The notes: generated by a model from the sequence alone, not told the origin. Positions 31,867 to 42,850 are shown, numbered from the stretch's first letter. The stretch: 58,504 nt of DNA from Podochytrium sp. JEL0797 (GCA_027596195.1 JADGJG010000055.1:1-58504), one strand, 5' to 3'. Translations and numbers: made by a program.

Positions 31867-31998
31867 GTTCGACTAAAAATAGTGTCCCCAAACCGAAGTC
31901 TTCGAGCGAGAGTCGGCATCAAGATATCCTGGCCACCGATCTCGTCGCTTCTTCCAGTCTTTCTGACTAGGGTGCGTGTCCAGAGCAACCGTGTTTGG
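31772..31998 (+). repeat. ~225-bp interspersed repeat, copy 2
   Basis: Second copy of the element described at 30625–30850. Its left part contains the exact 10-bp inverted repeat ttcggacaaa/tttgtccgaa, which is eroded in copy 1. Confidence 0.7.
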
Positions 31999-33067
31999 AT
32001 AGCCGTAACACATTTTTTGACAGGTCAACAAAAACGCGCAATCCCAGCTTCTTTGCCCCTCCTCCACGGCCAACTCATTCATGGGACACAACCCGCACTC
32101 CAAATTCATCCAAAGAAAGAGAAGCATTCTGTCAGGCGGGGTCATTCGAGGCCCCGCTTTATCGAAGACCAGGAATGCTTCGCGGCGCCTACACTGTTTG
32201 AGTCTCGAAGTATGGATGTCATCTTTTATAGATAAGGGATGAATTATGAGGAGTCGGGTTGTGTCCTTTAGAATCGAGTGTTTCGAGTTTTCCTGCCCTA
32301 GGCAGGGTGGGTGTTTTTTTTCCTCTTCTCGTTCACTCTGTTTTCCAAACTAATCAACCTCTTGGTTTCTTTATATTCGTTCGCGTTTTACGTCTGGATC
32401 TTTTTCGGTTTCGTTTTTCGTCATAATTGAATAAAAAACTTGCATTGGAACCTCGACCTTTTTTCCCCATTTCCAAGTGCCGTTTTGAAACAAAACACTC
32501 TCTTGCCCTGCTCAACTTCGCGCCGTGCCTTGAAAGCGTATGCGCAAGCAAAGCCACTCTTCCGACCTTGCCTCGAAACTCCTGAGGCTTCCCCTTCCAC
32601 GGGTCCGACTCGCAACTCCCACCCATTCCCAACAACACCCGCACCAGATTGCCCTTCCCACTCATGCTTTGGACGAAGACCATGACGGCTTTGGGAAGGC
32701 GCCCGATGCAACTATTATTTGTCTTGGATTCCGAACCCCCACAACATCAACCCACTGTTGCATCAATCTGAAAATTCAACGGTGCGTCATAATACAATTT
32801 TCTAACGCGTGGTGCGCAGTCTGGTGGGCCCGCGCAGATGTACGATCATTGGACATTTCCTTCGTTTTAGAAAAGGAAGAAAAGGGAAATGATTTTGGGG
32901 CTCGAGCCCAATCGCATTCTTTCTCAAATTGGCTGAGAACGCCTAAAAATGCCTGAGAGGAAGCGGAGAAGGGAAGGGGTCACGGTGGGTCCCGTAGAGT
33001 CCAGCCAGACGCGTTTTCTGAGAGCAAGCAACTAAAATGGGGCCTTCCTCTTCATCTTTTATTCACT
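31999..33067. other. Intergenic with dispersed-repeat copy B
   Basis: No convincing gene. Overlapping open frames near 32354–32711 (minus) have odd composition. The stretch includes copy B of the 62-bp dispersed repeat. Confidence 0.45.
32780..32840 (-). repeat. Dispersed 62-bp repeat, copy B
   Basis: Reverse complement matches 5459–5520 without gaps at about 82 percent identity, in the opposite orientation. Confidence 0.65.
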
Positions 33068-33643
33068 TTACAATCTCACATCGCTCAAATCGATTTGCAT
33101 ATTCTCAAACATCCCATCAAACTCTTTCCGTACTTCTTTTGCAGAAGGAATTTCTAACGCAGGATCCAACGAAAGTCCTGACACATCCTCATCGATTCCA
33201 ACCTTCCCCACTTCCCCCTTCCGGCCCCACATCAACCTCCGCATCGTTCCATTCTGCATGGCCTTCATCATGTTCACAAACGCGACTTCGGCACTTCCCG
33301 CACAGACTGCCTTGAGCACGCCAAACAGGGATGAAGATTCGGGATCCGCTGTTTCCGAACGACGCGGTGTGCTCGATTGAGAGCCAGATGATGGATTGAG
33401 AAATGAAAAGATGCTGGAGCGAGAGGAAGTGCTGGGTCTTGAGCTGTTGGAGGGTGGGAGACATTCTGTTGCGACGCTGGAAGGGCGGGTGGTGGTGGAG
33501 CTTCCTCTGGAATCCGCGGTCGCGTCGGATTCTTGATTTTCACAAGCAGGATGAACTGGTTTGACGGTTGGTCCAAAGAGAAGATTGGAGAAGATGCGCT
33601 TGGTCTTTTTGTATTCGTGGTTCGGTTCGAGTGCGTTTGCCAT
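33068..33643 (-). CDS. Hypothetical Ser-rich protein, 191 residues or more
   Basis: The ORF from the ATG at 33643 (MANALEPNHEYKKTKRIFSN) has a Ser/Thr/Pro-rich middle and a more ordered end (LFGVLKAVCAGSAEVAFVNM, VRKEFDGMFENMQIDLSDV). The last lines faintly recall the start of a formin GTPase-binding domain, but the rest of such a domain is not found. A possible donor (gatgtgaga) sits at the 3' end, so more exons may follow. It is divergent from the ERICH2-like gene. Confidence 0.45.
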   Translation of the reverse strand: MANALEPNHEYKKTKRIFSNLLFGPTVKPVHPACENQESDATADSRGSSTTTRPSSVATECLPPSNSSRPSTSSRSSIFSFLNPSSGSQSSTPRRSETADPESSSLFGVLKAVCAGSAEVAFVNMMKAMQNGTMRRLMWGRKGEVGKVGIDEDVSGLSLDPALEIPSAKEVRKEFDGMFENMQIDLSDVRL

Positions 33644-33900
33644 CTGAATTGCAAGCTGGTGGGTGATACGAATTTTGTTGAAACAATGAGCTTTGTTTTT
33701 CCTCGACTTTCCACTCGCTTGAAAACGCGTGACCAAGCTGAAGTAAGGCACAAGATGAGTATGCTTCGTCCTCTCCCCGGGTGCTCTAGAATTGAAAATT
33801 AAAATGGCAACCGACAAAATTTGCCCATAAACACGGAATGCTGTCCCAACAAGGCCACATGATCCCACCTCCCTCTTCTCTATCAAAGGATTCTCATTCA

Positions 33901-34469
33901 ATGGAAGCAAACGCCACTCTGATTCAACGAGAACTCGATTTGCTGTCTCCTCGGGCAGCCGAAACTCCGTGTGCGTAAAATTGTTTTTGGACGCGTTTTT
34001 GGCGTTTGAATCTGACGATGTCCACCACATCCTTTTTCGCTCAGTTGATAAAACCGATCCAATCGATGAAAGCTTGACACTGTTAGAATTGGTGCGTTAT
34101 TTCATACCGTTCGAAAATTTACTGACTCGATGCGATTCGACTAGTTTCTCGTCAAGATACAAACAAGCAAATACGCCGAGGCATTGCAAATCGCTTCTGG
34201 AAGTAAGACATCGCGTTTAAATACCGTTTGAGACTGACATACTATGATTAGTTTTGGAAACGGATCCAAGAAATCCCTTGATTTTGGAATATGTTCCTGT
34301 TTTGAAGGAGAAGATGATGCTGGATGCCGAAGAAGCTGCTGAGGAAGAGCTGGAAGATAACGAAGATTCGGATTCGGAGAGTGACGAATCTGACTCCTCC
34401 GAAAGCGATGATTCAGATGAGGAATCCGCCGAATCTGATTCAGCAGGCTCCACGGACGAAGACGAATAA
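33901..34469 (+). CDS. ERICH2-like glutamate-rich protein (cilium-associated family)
   Basis: Four exons (33901–33970, 34045–34091, 34145–34202, 34252–34469) add up to exactly 130 codons plus stop. The ordered core (LTLLELFLVKIQTSKYAEAL and ILETDPRNPLILEYVPVLKE) resembles the TPR-like core of animal ERICH2 (LELMGEFLRAV, CQMILIYEPENPEAKEF). A long Asp/Glu/Ser tail follows, as in that family. ERICH2 homologues occur mainly in organisms with motile cilia; its job is unknown. It is convergent with the HExxH gene (11 bp between stop codons) and close to CFAP70. Confidence 0.62.
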
Positions 34470-34480
34470 ATCAAATATAT

Positions 34481-35547
34481 TCAAAATGGAGGAATCTCTC
34501 CCACAGCCGCCCTCAACACGCCCTGCAACTGTTTGCATTCATTCACCCACTTTTTGCCAAACACATTCAAAGGCCCCTCTACAACATAAGCCTGAAACTC
34601 ATCCAACACAACACTTGGATCGTAATTCCAAAGCTGGACCAACTCCTTAGTTAAATGGGCCCGGAATTCGTCGCTCGCTTGATCCCGGAACACAGATTCA
34701 CACAAGACGCGATACTCGTGCCTTAAATAAAACACAGCATGGGCCCATTCATGAACAAATGTGGATCGATCGGCGGTTGTATGCGCAATCAGGTAATGCA
34801 TCGTCTTGCCGGCTCGGCCGGGAATGATCATCTTGCCCTCGACATTCACCGTCCAGGATCCAAAGCAGAGTTCGAGGACATTCAGTTCGAGCGGATGAAA
34901 CAGGGATCGATAGTCCAACCCATTTGACCGCGTCTCGCCTTGTTCCTCAACATCCAGCGCGGCAATCTGCGCCTCAACCGCTTCGACAGGGTCCAATTCC
35001 TTTTCGGCAGCATCACACACCTCCTCCACCCACTCCACCAAACAGCAAACTGGAAAATTGATGCCCTTGAGCGGTCCCTTGAGCTCCTGCTTCTCGTATC
35101 GAACATGCGGCCGTTTCAACGCCAACTGCAGGGCACTCGCACTGGCATATTTGAGATGCAGAACAAAGCTCCCTTCATCTTCAATCACTGAAACATTGGC
35201 GCCAGATTCCAATAGTGTCGGAGAAGGAGTTCTGGATGGGGCGCTTGGCTTGTCGTTCGAAACAACCACTAGGGATCCATCTTTGACGCAACTCCAGAAA
35301 ACAGTAGCATCGTTGCATGCGATTCCGTCAAGGGTGAGCGACAAGGGAGCCTTCTTGAGTTTCAGCTTGTTCTTGGACGCAGTGAGGATTTTGACAATCG
35401 AATCTGATCGGAGCCGCACGCGAATGCCAGTGCTTAGGAGATCCCAAAAGGAAACGTAAAACTCTTCTCCTAACCTTCTTTCAGTGCTGTTAAGATCGCC
35501 ACGGATCGTGCCTTTTGGTTTGAAGTGTGTGCAAACTCGACTCGCAT
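34481..35547 (-). CDS. Putative HExxH zinc metallopeptidase, unassigned family
   Basis: Two exons: the ATG at 35547 (MRVEFAHTSNQKARSVAILT), a 71-nt intron, then GAT|SIVKILTASKNKLKLKK, giving an exact 331 residues. The N-terminal 70 residues look like a ubiquitin/doublecortin-type beta-grasp. The C-terminal part has TFVHEWAHAVFYLRHEYR, so His242–Glu243–His246 form an HExxH zinc site, and VVLDEFQAYVVEG 47 residues later offers Glu293 as a third ligand. The ATG lies only 39 bp below the CFAP70 stop on the same strand. I cannot name the peptidase family; whether it is active is unknown. Confidence 0.62.
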
Positions 35548-35586
35548 TTTTTCTTCGAAAAACAAAAACAAAAAAAAATATATATT

Positions 35587-38500
35587 TCACACAGACATCT
35601 CCAGAGGAAGATCAATCGGCCCCGATCCAAACTGCGACTTCAAATAGTCCGCAGATTGGAGTGAAAGCGCGTTGGAAAACAAAGTTTTCGTTGCCGCATC
35701 TTTCGGGTCAATTTCGAGAGCGATTCGGAAGCATTCCACGGCTGGAGCCGCTTGCTTACAATCCATGAATGCGGTTCCTACAAGTCTATTGAATGATTTC
35801 GAAAGTCAGAAATGTGCAAACAGACTCCTCGATCGCGGTACACTACGAACCTCAAAACTTCGGGATTCTTGATTTTGTTTCTCATTGCTTGTGAGATGCA
35901 CTGTCCAGCCTATTGTGATACCACTTAGTTTCAAGATACTTCAAATGCCTGAAGGCTTCTCCCATACCTCAAATTGCCTATCTTGCATCAAGCACAGCAA
36001 GGCCAAATAACCCCACACATCGCTGTCCCGATTGTTCAAAACATTTGCTTCCTACAATTTATGGCAGAATTTCAGTTAACACAACCAAGCAATGAAATAA
36101 AACGGGGTACCGAAAGCGAATCCTCAGCCTCATCGAGTTGTCCCAAAACCATGCTCGCTTTCGCAACACCCAACCACGAAGACGAGGACGCTTTACTCTC
36201 ACAAGCGCGGAGATACATGGTCTTGGCTTTTCTTGCCAGCTCCGCCTCTGCAAATGTTCTTTCGCTCACTTTCTTTGTGACATTTCCCATGGATCGCAAG
36301 TAAAGGAATCCAAGTCGCATGTAAATCAACGGCATGTTGCTCGATTCTAAACCAGGAAATCAGAATGGAATTAAAACATTAAATCTACTGATGGGGTCGG
36401 TTACCATTTGGCAACGACAGAACAGTCTCATAGCTCCCAACCGCTTCTCCCCACGCCTTCTGCCTGAACTGCAAATGACCCAATGCAGCCCATACATCGG
36501 GATCATCCTGTCTGACTGCCATTGCGCTCTTGATGTTTTCCAACGCGACGGATGGGTTTCCGCGTTGGATTTCCAAACGCGAAAGAAGAAGGTACGGTGT
36601 CACAGAAGGTCCGGTTTTCAAAAGGGAGCTGGAGAGAGCAGTGTCAGCAATTTGAGTGGCATGCATTTGTACCAGGAATTCGGCAGCTTTGAGCATGATG
36701 GACGCGGGGTTGTCTATTATCGTAAAATGTCAATGAAAGAGTTCACGATGAGCAGCTTCAAATACCATCATTCGTCGTAGCCTTATGGATTTTCGCAGCT
36801 TCCTCCAAGTACTTTTCCGACTCCGTCTCCTCTCCCGTGATTTCATAAAACAGTCCAAGAATAGTCAAAGCCAAAACGTATTTTGGCTGCAACTCCACAG
36901 CCGTTACGAGATAAACACGTGCTTCTTCGTACTTTTCCATGCTCGTGCAAATGGATCCGTACGCCAACAAGCTTGGAACATGTTTTGGGTTTCTCGCTAG
37001 AATCTCTTTGAAGCATTCAACGCCTTTGGAAATCAGCATGTTTCTCATGCAGAAGGCCCCATAATCCGACCTTCAAAAAACAGAACAGTCAGAATAGCAA
37101 AAGAATCGAATTTTGATTTGCAGTACCAAGTTTGCAGACTGTCCTCGTATTTCGCAATCCGCTCCAAGTGGTACGTCGCGGCAACGCTCACATCATGATC
37201 CAATTCACTCTGATCCGCAAATGATTTCAACATGGTAAAATCGGCGGTTCTGAGAACAGAAGGATCGATGAAGGCAGTGTCCACGTCCTTGAACATCTGA
37301 TTTTTTATCAGAACAAATCCCAGCCGTAAACCTGTATAGCAAACCTTGTGGATGCTGATATGCATCTGATCGAGCAAATACACATACAGCTCACTCAATA
37401 GAAGCTGCAGCTCGGCATGTGACGCAAAGGGGGAAGTTTTGCGGTACCGCTGAGAGACAGTTTAATTATAGTTCAGAAATCCGAACACGCCCTTCACAAT
37501 TGAAAGCTATTTGAGAACAACAAACCTCCCGAACAATATTCACGACAGACGACTTCAGTTGCTCCTTCAAATTAAAATACGCCCCGCTCTTGTTCAATCG
37601 GAACAAGAACTTTTTCTTGCGCTGCAAGGGGAGTAAAAAAATACAATTCAGTATTTGGCAGTACCGCATGCTTAAAAAAATAAACCTTTTGCTCTTCATC
37701 CAAAGACTTTGGATGCACAATGTCAAAGTTGTCAAAGTCCTCGTACCCTTCTGCCATTCCTTCAGCAGCAGCGGCCGCAGTAGCCGACTCCTTGGCCATA
37801 TTCTGCAACGTGTCTTGATATTCCGTGACAAGTGCTCTGACAACTTCTTGAATTTGTTCGCGGAACCCTTCGTCTGCCATTTCAGCCCGCTTTTGATACA
37901 GAAGTTTCGCAGGCATGGTGCGTGTGGGAATAAAATCGACAACGGATTTCGTGATCTGAGAACGAAATTGCGTAAGCAGGCCAAACAAGCCGGAAGGCGG
38001 TATAGACGCAAAGCAAACTCAACTGGTTGCAACTTTTTCTTATCCAGCAGCGGCTTTTCGACCATGATCTCCAGTCCAATGTGAGAAGCCAACGCCTTGT
38101 AAATGCTGCTATCGCCTAGAAGAGTACAGGAGAATTAAGTCAAATGCGCCCACCTCCACCGATTCGAAACTCAAACCTGAATGCCCCGCCTCCTCCTTGC
38201 CAGAGGATCCTTTCTTGGCCTTGCCAGAACTATATTCCATCCCACTGTCTGCCCCTCCATCCGCGAGTGAAAATCTCCCCTTCAACCCCATCACCCGAGG
38301 CCACATCAACGATGCCCAATCAATAACTGTTTTGCCTTTATACTTGGCCGCATTCGGATCCACAACATGTGCGAATTTGGGCTGCATTTCTCTTGCAAAC
38401 TAGAGGTGAGAGAAAAAACTGGGAATTCAACATAACCTCCTTTCAAATCGTGAAATATTCACCTCAATCTCCAGCCCAGTCTTGGCCACAATACGTTCCC

Positions 38501-39895
38501 TCAACTTCACAACCGCATCAGGCGGAATCCAAACCACATACGCTCCCGCTCCGGCACCTCCTGCACCCACCCACGCGACTTTTTTGAAACTCTGTTTGGC
38601 ACTCGACGAGTCGGCTGCGTTGGATTCCAGGGGTGCCGGGGGTGCTCCGATTGCCATCGAAGGGCCTTCGTCAGTGGCGCCGGATGGGGAGGATCCGGGT
38701 GCTCCATTTTCGGTGGTGGTGCAACCAGGGGTTGCATCAGGTTTGATCTGGTAGATTGGTTGCGGGCCGATTGTTGGAGAGTCTTGGAGTTCATTTCGTT
38801 TAGATTGATTGAAGTTGAAGAGGGTGTATAACAAACCTGGAATAACTGCTTCGCAGTGGAGCAGCGACCCAGCAGGGATGGTCACCAGGCGTTCGGGGAC
38901 AGATTCAGCCGGAACAGCAAAACTGACAGAGTATGAGTAAATATCTGCCAAAAAATAAAATCCTCCTTTAGAATCCAACGCCTGATTGAAAAAAAACAAG
39001 CCAAAACTCAACTCGAATTCAAATCCTTCTCATTCCCCTCCTTCAACGTCCACTCATCAGGAACAGGATACACATCCTCCAACTTCACATAAAGGAAATT
39101 TCCTTGCTCCACAACCTCCGGAGCAATCAGTGGACCCGACAGCGACACTTCCACCGTAATCTCGGGCTGATTGTTCGGATCGCCTTCCTTGGGAGGTGGC
39201 GGAAGAAGTTTCGGGTTCAAGTACGTAAACGAAACACTCTCTCGTACGTTGAGATTTGGAAGCGCGTATGGAGTCGTTGGGGGGGAGTTGGGATCGCGTG
39301 CGGGGTATTTTAGAAACGAGGCGAGGGAGAGTTCTGTGCATCCGAGGATTTGGGTTTTGTCTTTGGGTAGAGACTCGATTAAAGTGATGGAGAGTTTTTT
39401 GTTTGCGATGATGTCGATTAAAGTCTGTTTTGTTTGTCGTCAGCAAGTTTTGACAGGTGTGAGAGGGTCGCGAAGTTGATTTATTTACCTCATCCACGTG
39501 AAAGATTTGATCGTGGCTGAAGTTGTAATCGGGAATTGGAGTATCTGGAACGACCGCGGACTGAAAAAAAGGATCGAGTCAAACGCGAAACGAGAAAAAT
39601 GCACAAACATCAAACTCACATCCTTATAATCGAAATCCGCTAATTGCACCTTGATAAACGACGAAACTTTCTCCCCTTTAGCCCCGCGAATATTTGCTGC
39701 TCTTCCGATCCGCACAGCCAGCAGAACCGACCCAGGTGGAACCGTTGGCGCCGTCACCGCGTCCTTTTCAGCCGCAGATGCATCGCCTGGATTCACAGAA
39801 GCCCCCGTGAGATTCGCATTGTTTGTAACAGCCGGAAGAGGGGTCGGTGCTTTGCTGTTTGTGTTTGAGGTCGCTACTGGTTTCTTTTTGTCCAT
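35587..39895 (-). CDS. CFAP70: CFAP70 (TTC18), axonemal TPR protein
   Basis: The multi-exon gene runs from the ATG at 39895 (MDKKKPVATSNTNSKAP) to a stop at 35587. After a C2/Ig-like N-terminal half (VLLAVRIGRAANIRGAKG, VTVEVSLSGPLIAPEV-like region near 39.1 kb) come the family hallmarks: FNLKEQLKSSVVNIVRE and SELYVYLLDQMHISIHK, which match human FAFKEQLKHAVVKIVRE and SELYVFLVDQMHVALNQ. The C-terminal TPR superhelix follows, for example FKEILARNPKHVPSLLAYGS, LALTILGLFYEITGE and VWAALGHLQFRQKAW. CFAP70 binds the outer dynein arm region of motile cilia, so the organism must build flagella, presumably on zoospores. It is the longest gene set of short exons in the window (about 15). Confidence 0.88.
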
Positions 39896-39969
39896 TTCGT
39901 TGTTTTATTTAAATTGTCAGATTTTTTTCTTTTAGTTCTTAATGTTTAAACAATTAAAGGATTCCTCCA
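39896..39969. promoter_or_regulatory. 74-bp bidirectional promoter between CFAP70 and METTL3
   Basis: Start codons of two divergent genes are separated by 74 T/A-rich bases. The core promoters must overlap or extend into coding DNA. Confidence 0.6.
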
Positions 39970-41230
39970 ATGGAAAGCAATAAAACCCGCGCGAATTCAC
40001 AAATAAACTGCGAAAAAACAACCAAAAAATCCGTGCCACCAACCGCTTCGCATCACTCCCCTCCTCAACAACCCTCAATGCAACAGCCCACAGCCAAACA
40101 GCGCCTTGTCCATGACCACATTGCCCGCATCACCTCCACCTCCGGCGGCGCTCCATTCCGCGACTTTTGCGAATTCGGCTTCAAGAACGAGTGTCTCAAA
40201 CACACCCCCAACTGCACCAAGGTCCACTTTGTTCACATCCTGATGCCATACACTGACATGTCCCTCGGCGACTGCTCGTATCTGGTTCGTTTTATCCGTT
40301 CCCATTTAACCCCCTGAACCTGACACGACAAAACCCCCTCTTCGCCTTCCCCTCCCCAACCCCACCCCTTTCTTTTTCAGAACACATGCCACCGCATCCG
40401 CGACGGCTGCAAATTCGTGCACTACGAAATCGACAGCTCCGAGAACCTCAAACATGACCTCGAATACAAACACCCACCTCCACCACTCGCCCATTTGTTG
40501 CCCGCTCAATGGCTCGAATGCGACGTGCGCAAGCTCAATCTGACACGTTTGGGGAACGATTATTCCGTTATTATGGCCGATCCACCTTGGTGAGCTCTTG
40601 ATTTCTTATTGCCTGGGGCGTTAAAGTTTCACTGGAATCTGACACAAACAGGGACATCCACATGCAACTGCCCTACGGAACAATGACAGACGACGAAATG
40701 AAACGCATGCCCATCGCGCAACTCCAAAAGGACTCGGGGTTCCTCTTCCTGTGGGTCACCGGCCGCGCGATGGAACTCGCAAGACTGTGTTTGGAAATCT
40801 GGGGGTACCAGCGCGTGGATGAGATTGTGTGGATCAAAACAAACCAGTTGCAACGTATTATCCGGACGGGGAGGACGGGTCATTGGTTGAATCATGGGAA
40901 GGAGCATTGTATTGTGGCTGTGAAGGGGATGCCAAAGAATTACAACCCGGGTAAGAATTGAATTTATTCTTCTTATCCGAATTGCATTTTCATTCCTAAA
41001 CGTGTTTTCGGCCAGGCCTCGACTCGGATGTGATTGTCGCCGAAGTCCGCGAGACAAGCAGGAAGCCAGACGAGATCTACAACCTGATTGAACGGCTCTG
41101 TCCCGGTGGAAAGAAGCTTGAAATCTTTGGGAGAAAACACAACACGCGGCCTGGCTGGTTGACATTGGGGAACCAATTGGGTGGCTCGTATATCTGCGAT
41201 GAAGAGCTCAAGAAGAGGTTGTATGAGTGA
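39970..41230 (+). CDS. METTL3: METTL3/IME4-type mRNA N6-adenosine methyltransferase
   Basis: Four exons (39970–40284, 40381–40589, 40652–40950, 41016–41230) give exactly 345 residues. Two CCCH fingers (FCEFGFKNECLKHTPNC…VHFVH and CSYLNTCHRIRDGCKFVHYE) precede the MT-A70 domain. The catalytic DPPW spans residues 172–175 and is split by intron 2. Further blocks are LPYGTMTDDEMKRMPI, GFLFLWVTGRAMELA, NHGKEHCIVAVKG, LDSDVIVAEVRETSRKPDEI and TLGNQLGG. It should methylate adenosines in nuclear mRNA with a METTL14-type partner, which is not in this window. At 345 residues it lacks most of the long N-terminal region of animal METTL3 (580). An AATAAA lies just after the stop. Confidence 0.93.
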
Positions 41231-41308
41231 TCCGCTGATGGAATAAAACAGATGATTTTTTTTGAAATTGTGATTTTATTAAAAAATAACAAATGCAACT
41301 TTTTTTGT

Positions 41309-41767
41309 TTAAAAATAATGCTCTGAAAAAGTAAAACTCTTTGCTACTTCCCTCCCACGCAACGCTGTAGTAGTTGCTGCACCCACCACAACGGTTTCCA
41401 AACTGACGCGCAACGTGTCCATGGATCGCCAGCGAGTCCCAATAATTGAGACCGTAACGCGTCGCGGAATTGTAGACGTAGTTGTTGAGCTCACCATACG
41501 AATGTAATCCGACATCTCCAACACGTGGCCCACAAAGACATTTGTCGTGATGCGGTATTGGGCACTGAAAGTGTGGACGTAGCCGAGACAGGCGTCGTCG
41601 GCGTCGATTCCCCAGTAGTTGGTGCACAATGTGGGAAGGTATGGGCGGATGGCGGCATCCGCGTCATAAGCGTAAGCGTATTTTGGGGCGGGGGCGAGAG
41701 CTGGGGCTGCTTGGACGTTGGTAGCAGCGGCAATCATGAACAAGGCAATGCAGGAGGCGAGCTTCAT
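41309..41767 (-). CDS. Small secreted protein, C-terminus uncertain
   Basis: The ATG at 41767 starts a clear signal peptide (MKLASCIALFMIAAATNVQA) followed by APALAPAPKYAYAYDAD and a domain with LCTNYWGIDADDACLGYV. A TATA box (TATAAA on the minus strand, 41816–41811) lies 44 bases upstream. After MSDYIRM the reading is unclear. The continuing frame ends at 41309, but an overlapping frame reads YGELNNYVYNSATRYGLNYW and NRCGGCSNYYSVAWEGSS, which looks more protein-like. A 92-nt intron (gtgagc to gcgtcag) or a frameshift would connect them. Function is not recognised. It sits between the two copies of the METTL3 last exon. Confidence 0.55.
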   Translation of the reverse strand: MKLASCIALFMIAAATNVQAAPALAPAPKYAYAYDADAAIRPYLPTLCTNYWGIDADDACLGYVHTFSAQYRITTNVFVGHVLEMSDYIRMVSSTTTSTIPRRVTVSIIGTRWRSMDTLRVSLETVVVGAATTTALRGREVAKSFTFSEHYF

Positions 41768-41974
41768 TTTTGGTTGATGAGGATTTCTGCGGGGGCTGTT
41801 GTGAACGGTTTTTATACCCACGGAGAAGGGATGAATCAACGAGACGCGCGTTGCGTTCATGTCCAGATCCATTGCATTTTTATTTCGTTCCGGCAAAACC
41901 GCTGGTTTTTTTTGACGCAACTCAACGACGCGAAGGTTTTTTTTTGTGAAACGCAATAAATAGAAACCCTCCAT

Positions 41975-42240
41975 TTCATTTCTAAACGCGTTTTTTGGGC
42001 CAGGGCTTGACTCAGATGTGATTGTCGCCAAAGTCCGCGAGACAAGCAGGAAACCCGACGAGATCTACAACTTGATTGAACGGCTCTGCCCTGGTGGAAA
42101 GAAGCTTGAAATCTTTGGGAGAAAACACAACACGCGGCCTGGATGGTTGACATTGGGGAACCAACTGGGGGGTTCGTATATCTGCGATGAAGAGCTCAAG
42201 AAGAGATTGTATGAGTGATCCACTGATGGAATAAAAAAGA
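41975..42240 (+). pseudogene. Second copy of the METTL3 terminal exon (42004–42218) with its acceptor and poly(A) signal
   Basis: The homology starts in intron 3 of METTL3 (the tctaaac branch-point-like site and ggccag acceptor are kept) and ends after the AATAAA. The coding part, 215 bases in the same splice phase, differs from exon 4 at 14 positions. Thirteen are synonymous; one changes VAEVR to VAKVR. No stop or frameshift occurs. Exons 1–3 are not present upstream. I class it as a partial copy, but it may be a usable alternative last exon or the original one. Confidence 0.8.
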
Positions 42241-42264
42241 TTGTTTGAATTGCACTCAAACCTG

Positions 42265-42850
42265 TGGATCGTCTTATACTTGTGGCCCATGCAAAACCGT
42301 GTTTGGCCAGCTTCACTGACACGAAAGTGTAGTTGCGTTCCTTTGCCATGACAGTGTAATCTCTGCGTTGGCCCGGATTGTTGAGTCCAAAAGCATCCAC
42401 TCCACATGCCACAAATACTGCTGTTGCGTCCTTTGGATGGGTCAGGATTTTTCCGCAGCCACAACAGCCCCCTGTCAAGACAACTAGAGACAACTCCTTC
42501 GTCCCCTGAGTGGCGGCTTGATTGGTTGTTGGTCAAGCACATTCTACACATGCTGATGTTGCCAACGTGAGTCAAGACTCCCTCCAGCCCCCCCGAAACA
42601 CGTCCCTTCCACACCCTCGGGCAGACAATCCACATCATTCCAGATGTCCGTATATGACTGTTGAAGAGCATGAAACTGGCGGAGCCTTGCACTCAGCTTG
42701 GGATCGTAGGCGTTAGCGACAATGTACAGAAGCTGCCGTGGGAAGTCTCGATCTTGCGGGAAGGCAGCCTTAAGCTTGTTTGAGCAGATCAAAACTTCAA
42801 TGATTTCCTCTCCTACTGGATTCCTAGGACGGCCATCCGAGCTGCTGGGC
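42265..42850 (-). pseudogene. Frameshifted remnant of an unrecognised gene
   Basis: Protein-like sequence runs in three successive frames: EEIIEVLICSNKLKAAFPQD to NDVDCLPEGVEGTCFGG, then LEGVLTHVGNISMCRMCLTN, then QAATQGTKELSLVVLTGGCC and CGKILTHPKDATAVFVACGV. The first break falls at a run of seven C (42587–42593), a typical indel site. Several CxxC pairs suggest zinc binding. No family is recognised. Sequencing error at the homopolymer is possible for one break but not both. Confidence 0.45.

Noticed and set aside
32354..32711. Minus-strand frames of 96 and 109 codons
   Set aside because: Basic, low-information sequence without homology; no start context or splice support linking them to the gene at 33643.
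33650..34030. Upstream extension of the minus-strand hypothetical gene to 34030
   Set aside because: It would overlap the first exons of the ERICH2-like gene on the other strand; the first ATG is at 33643.
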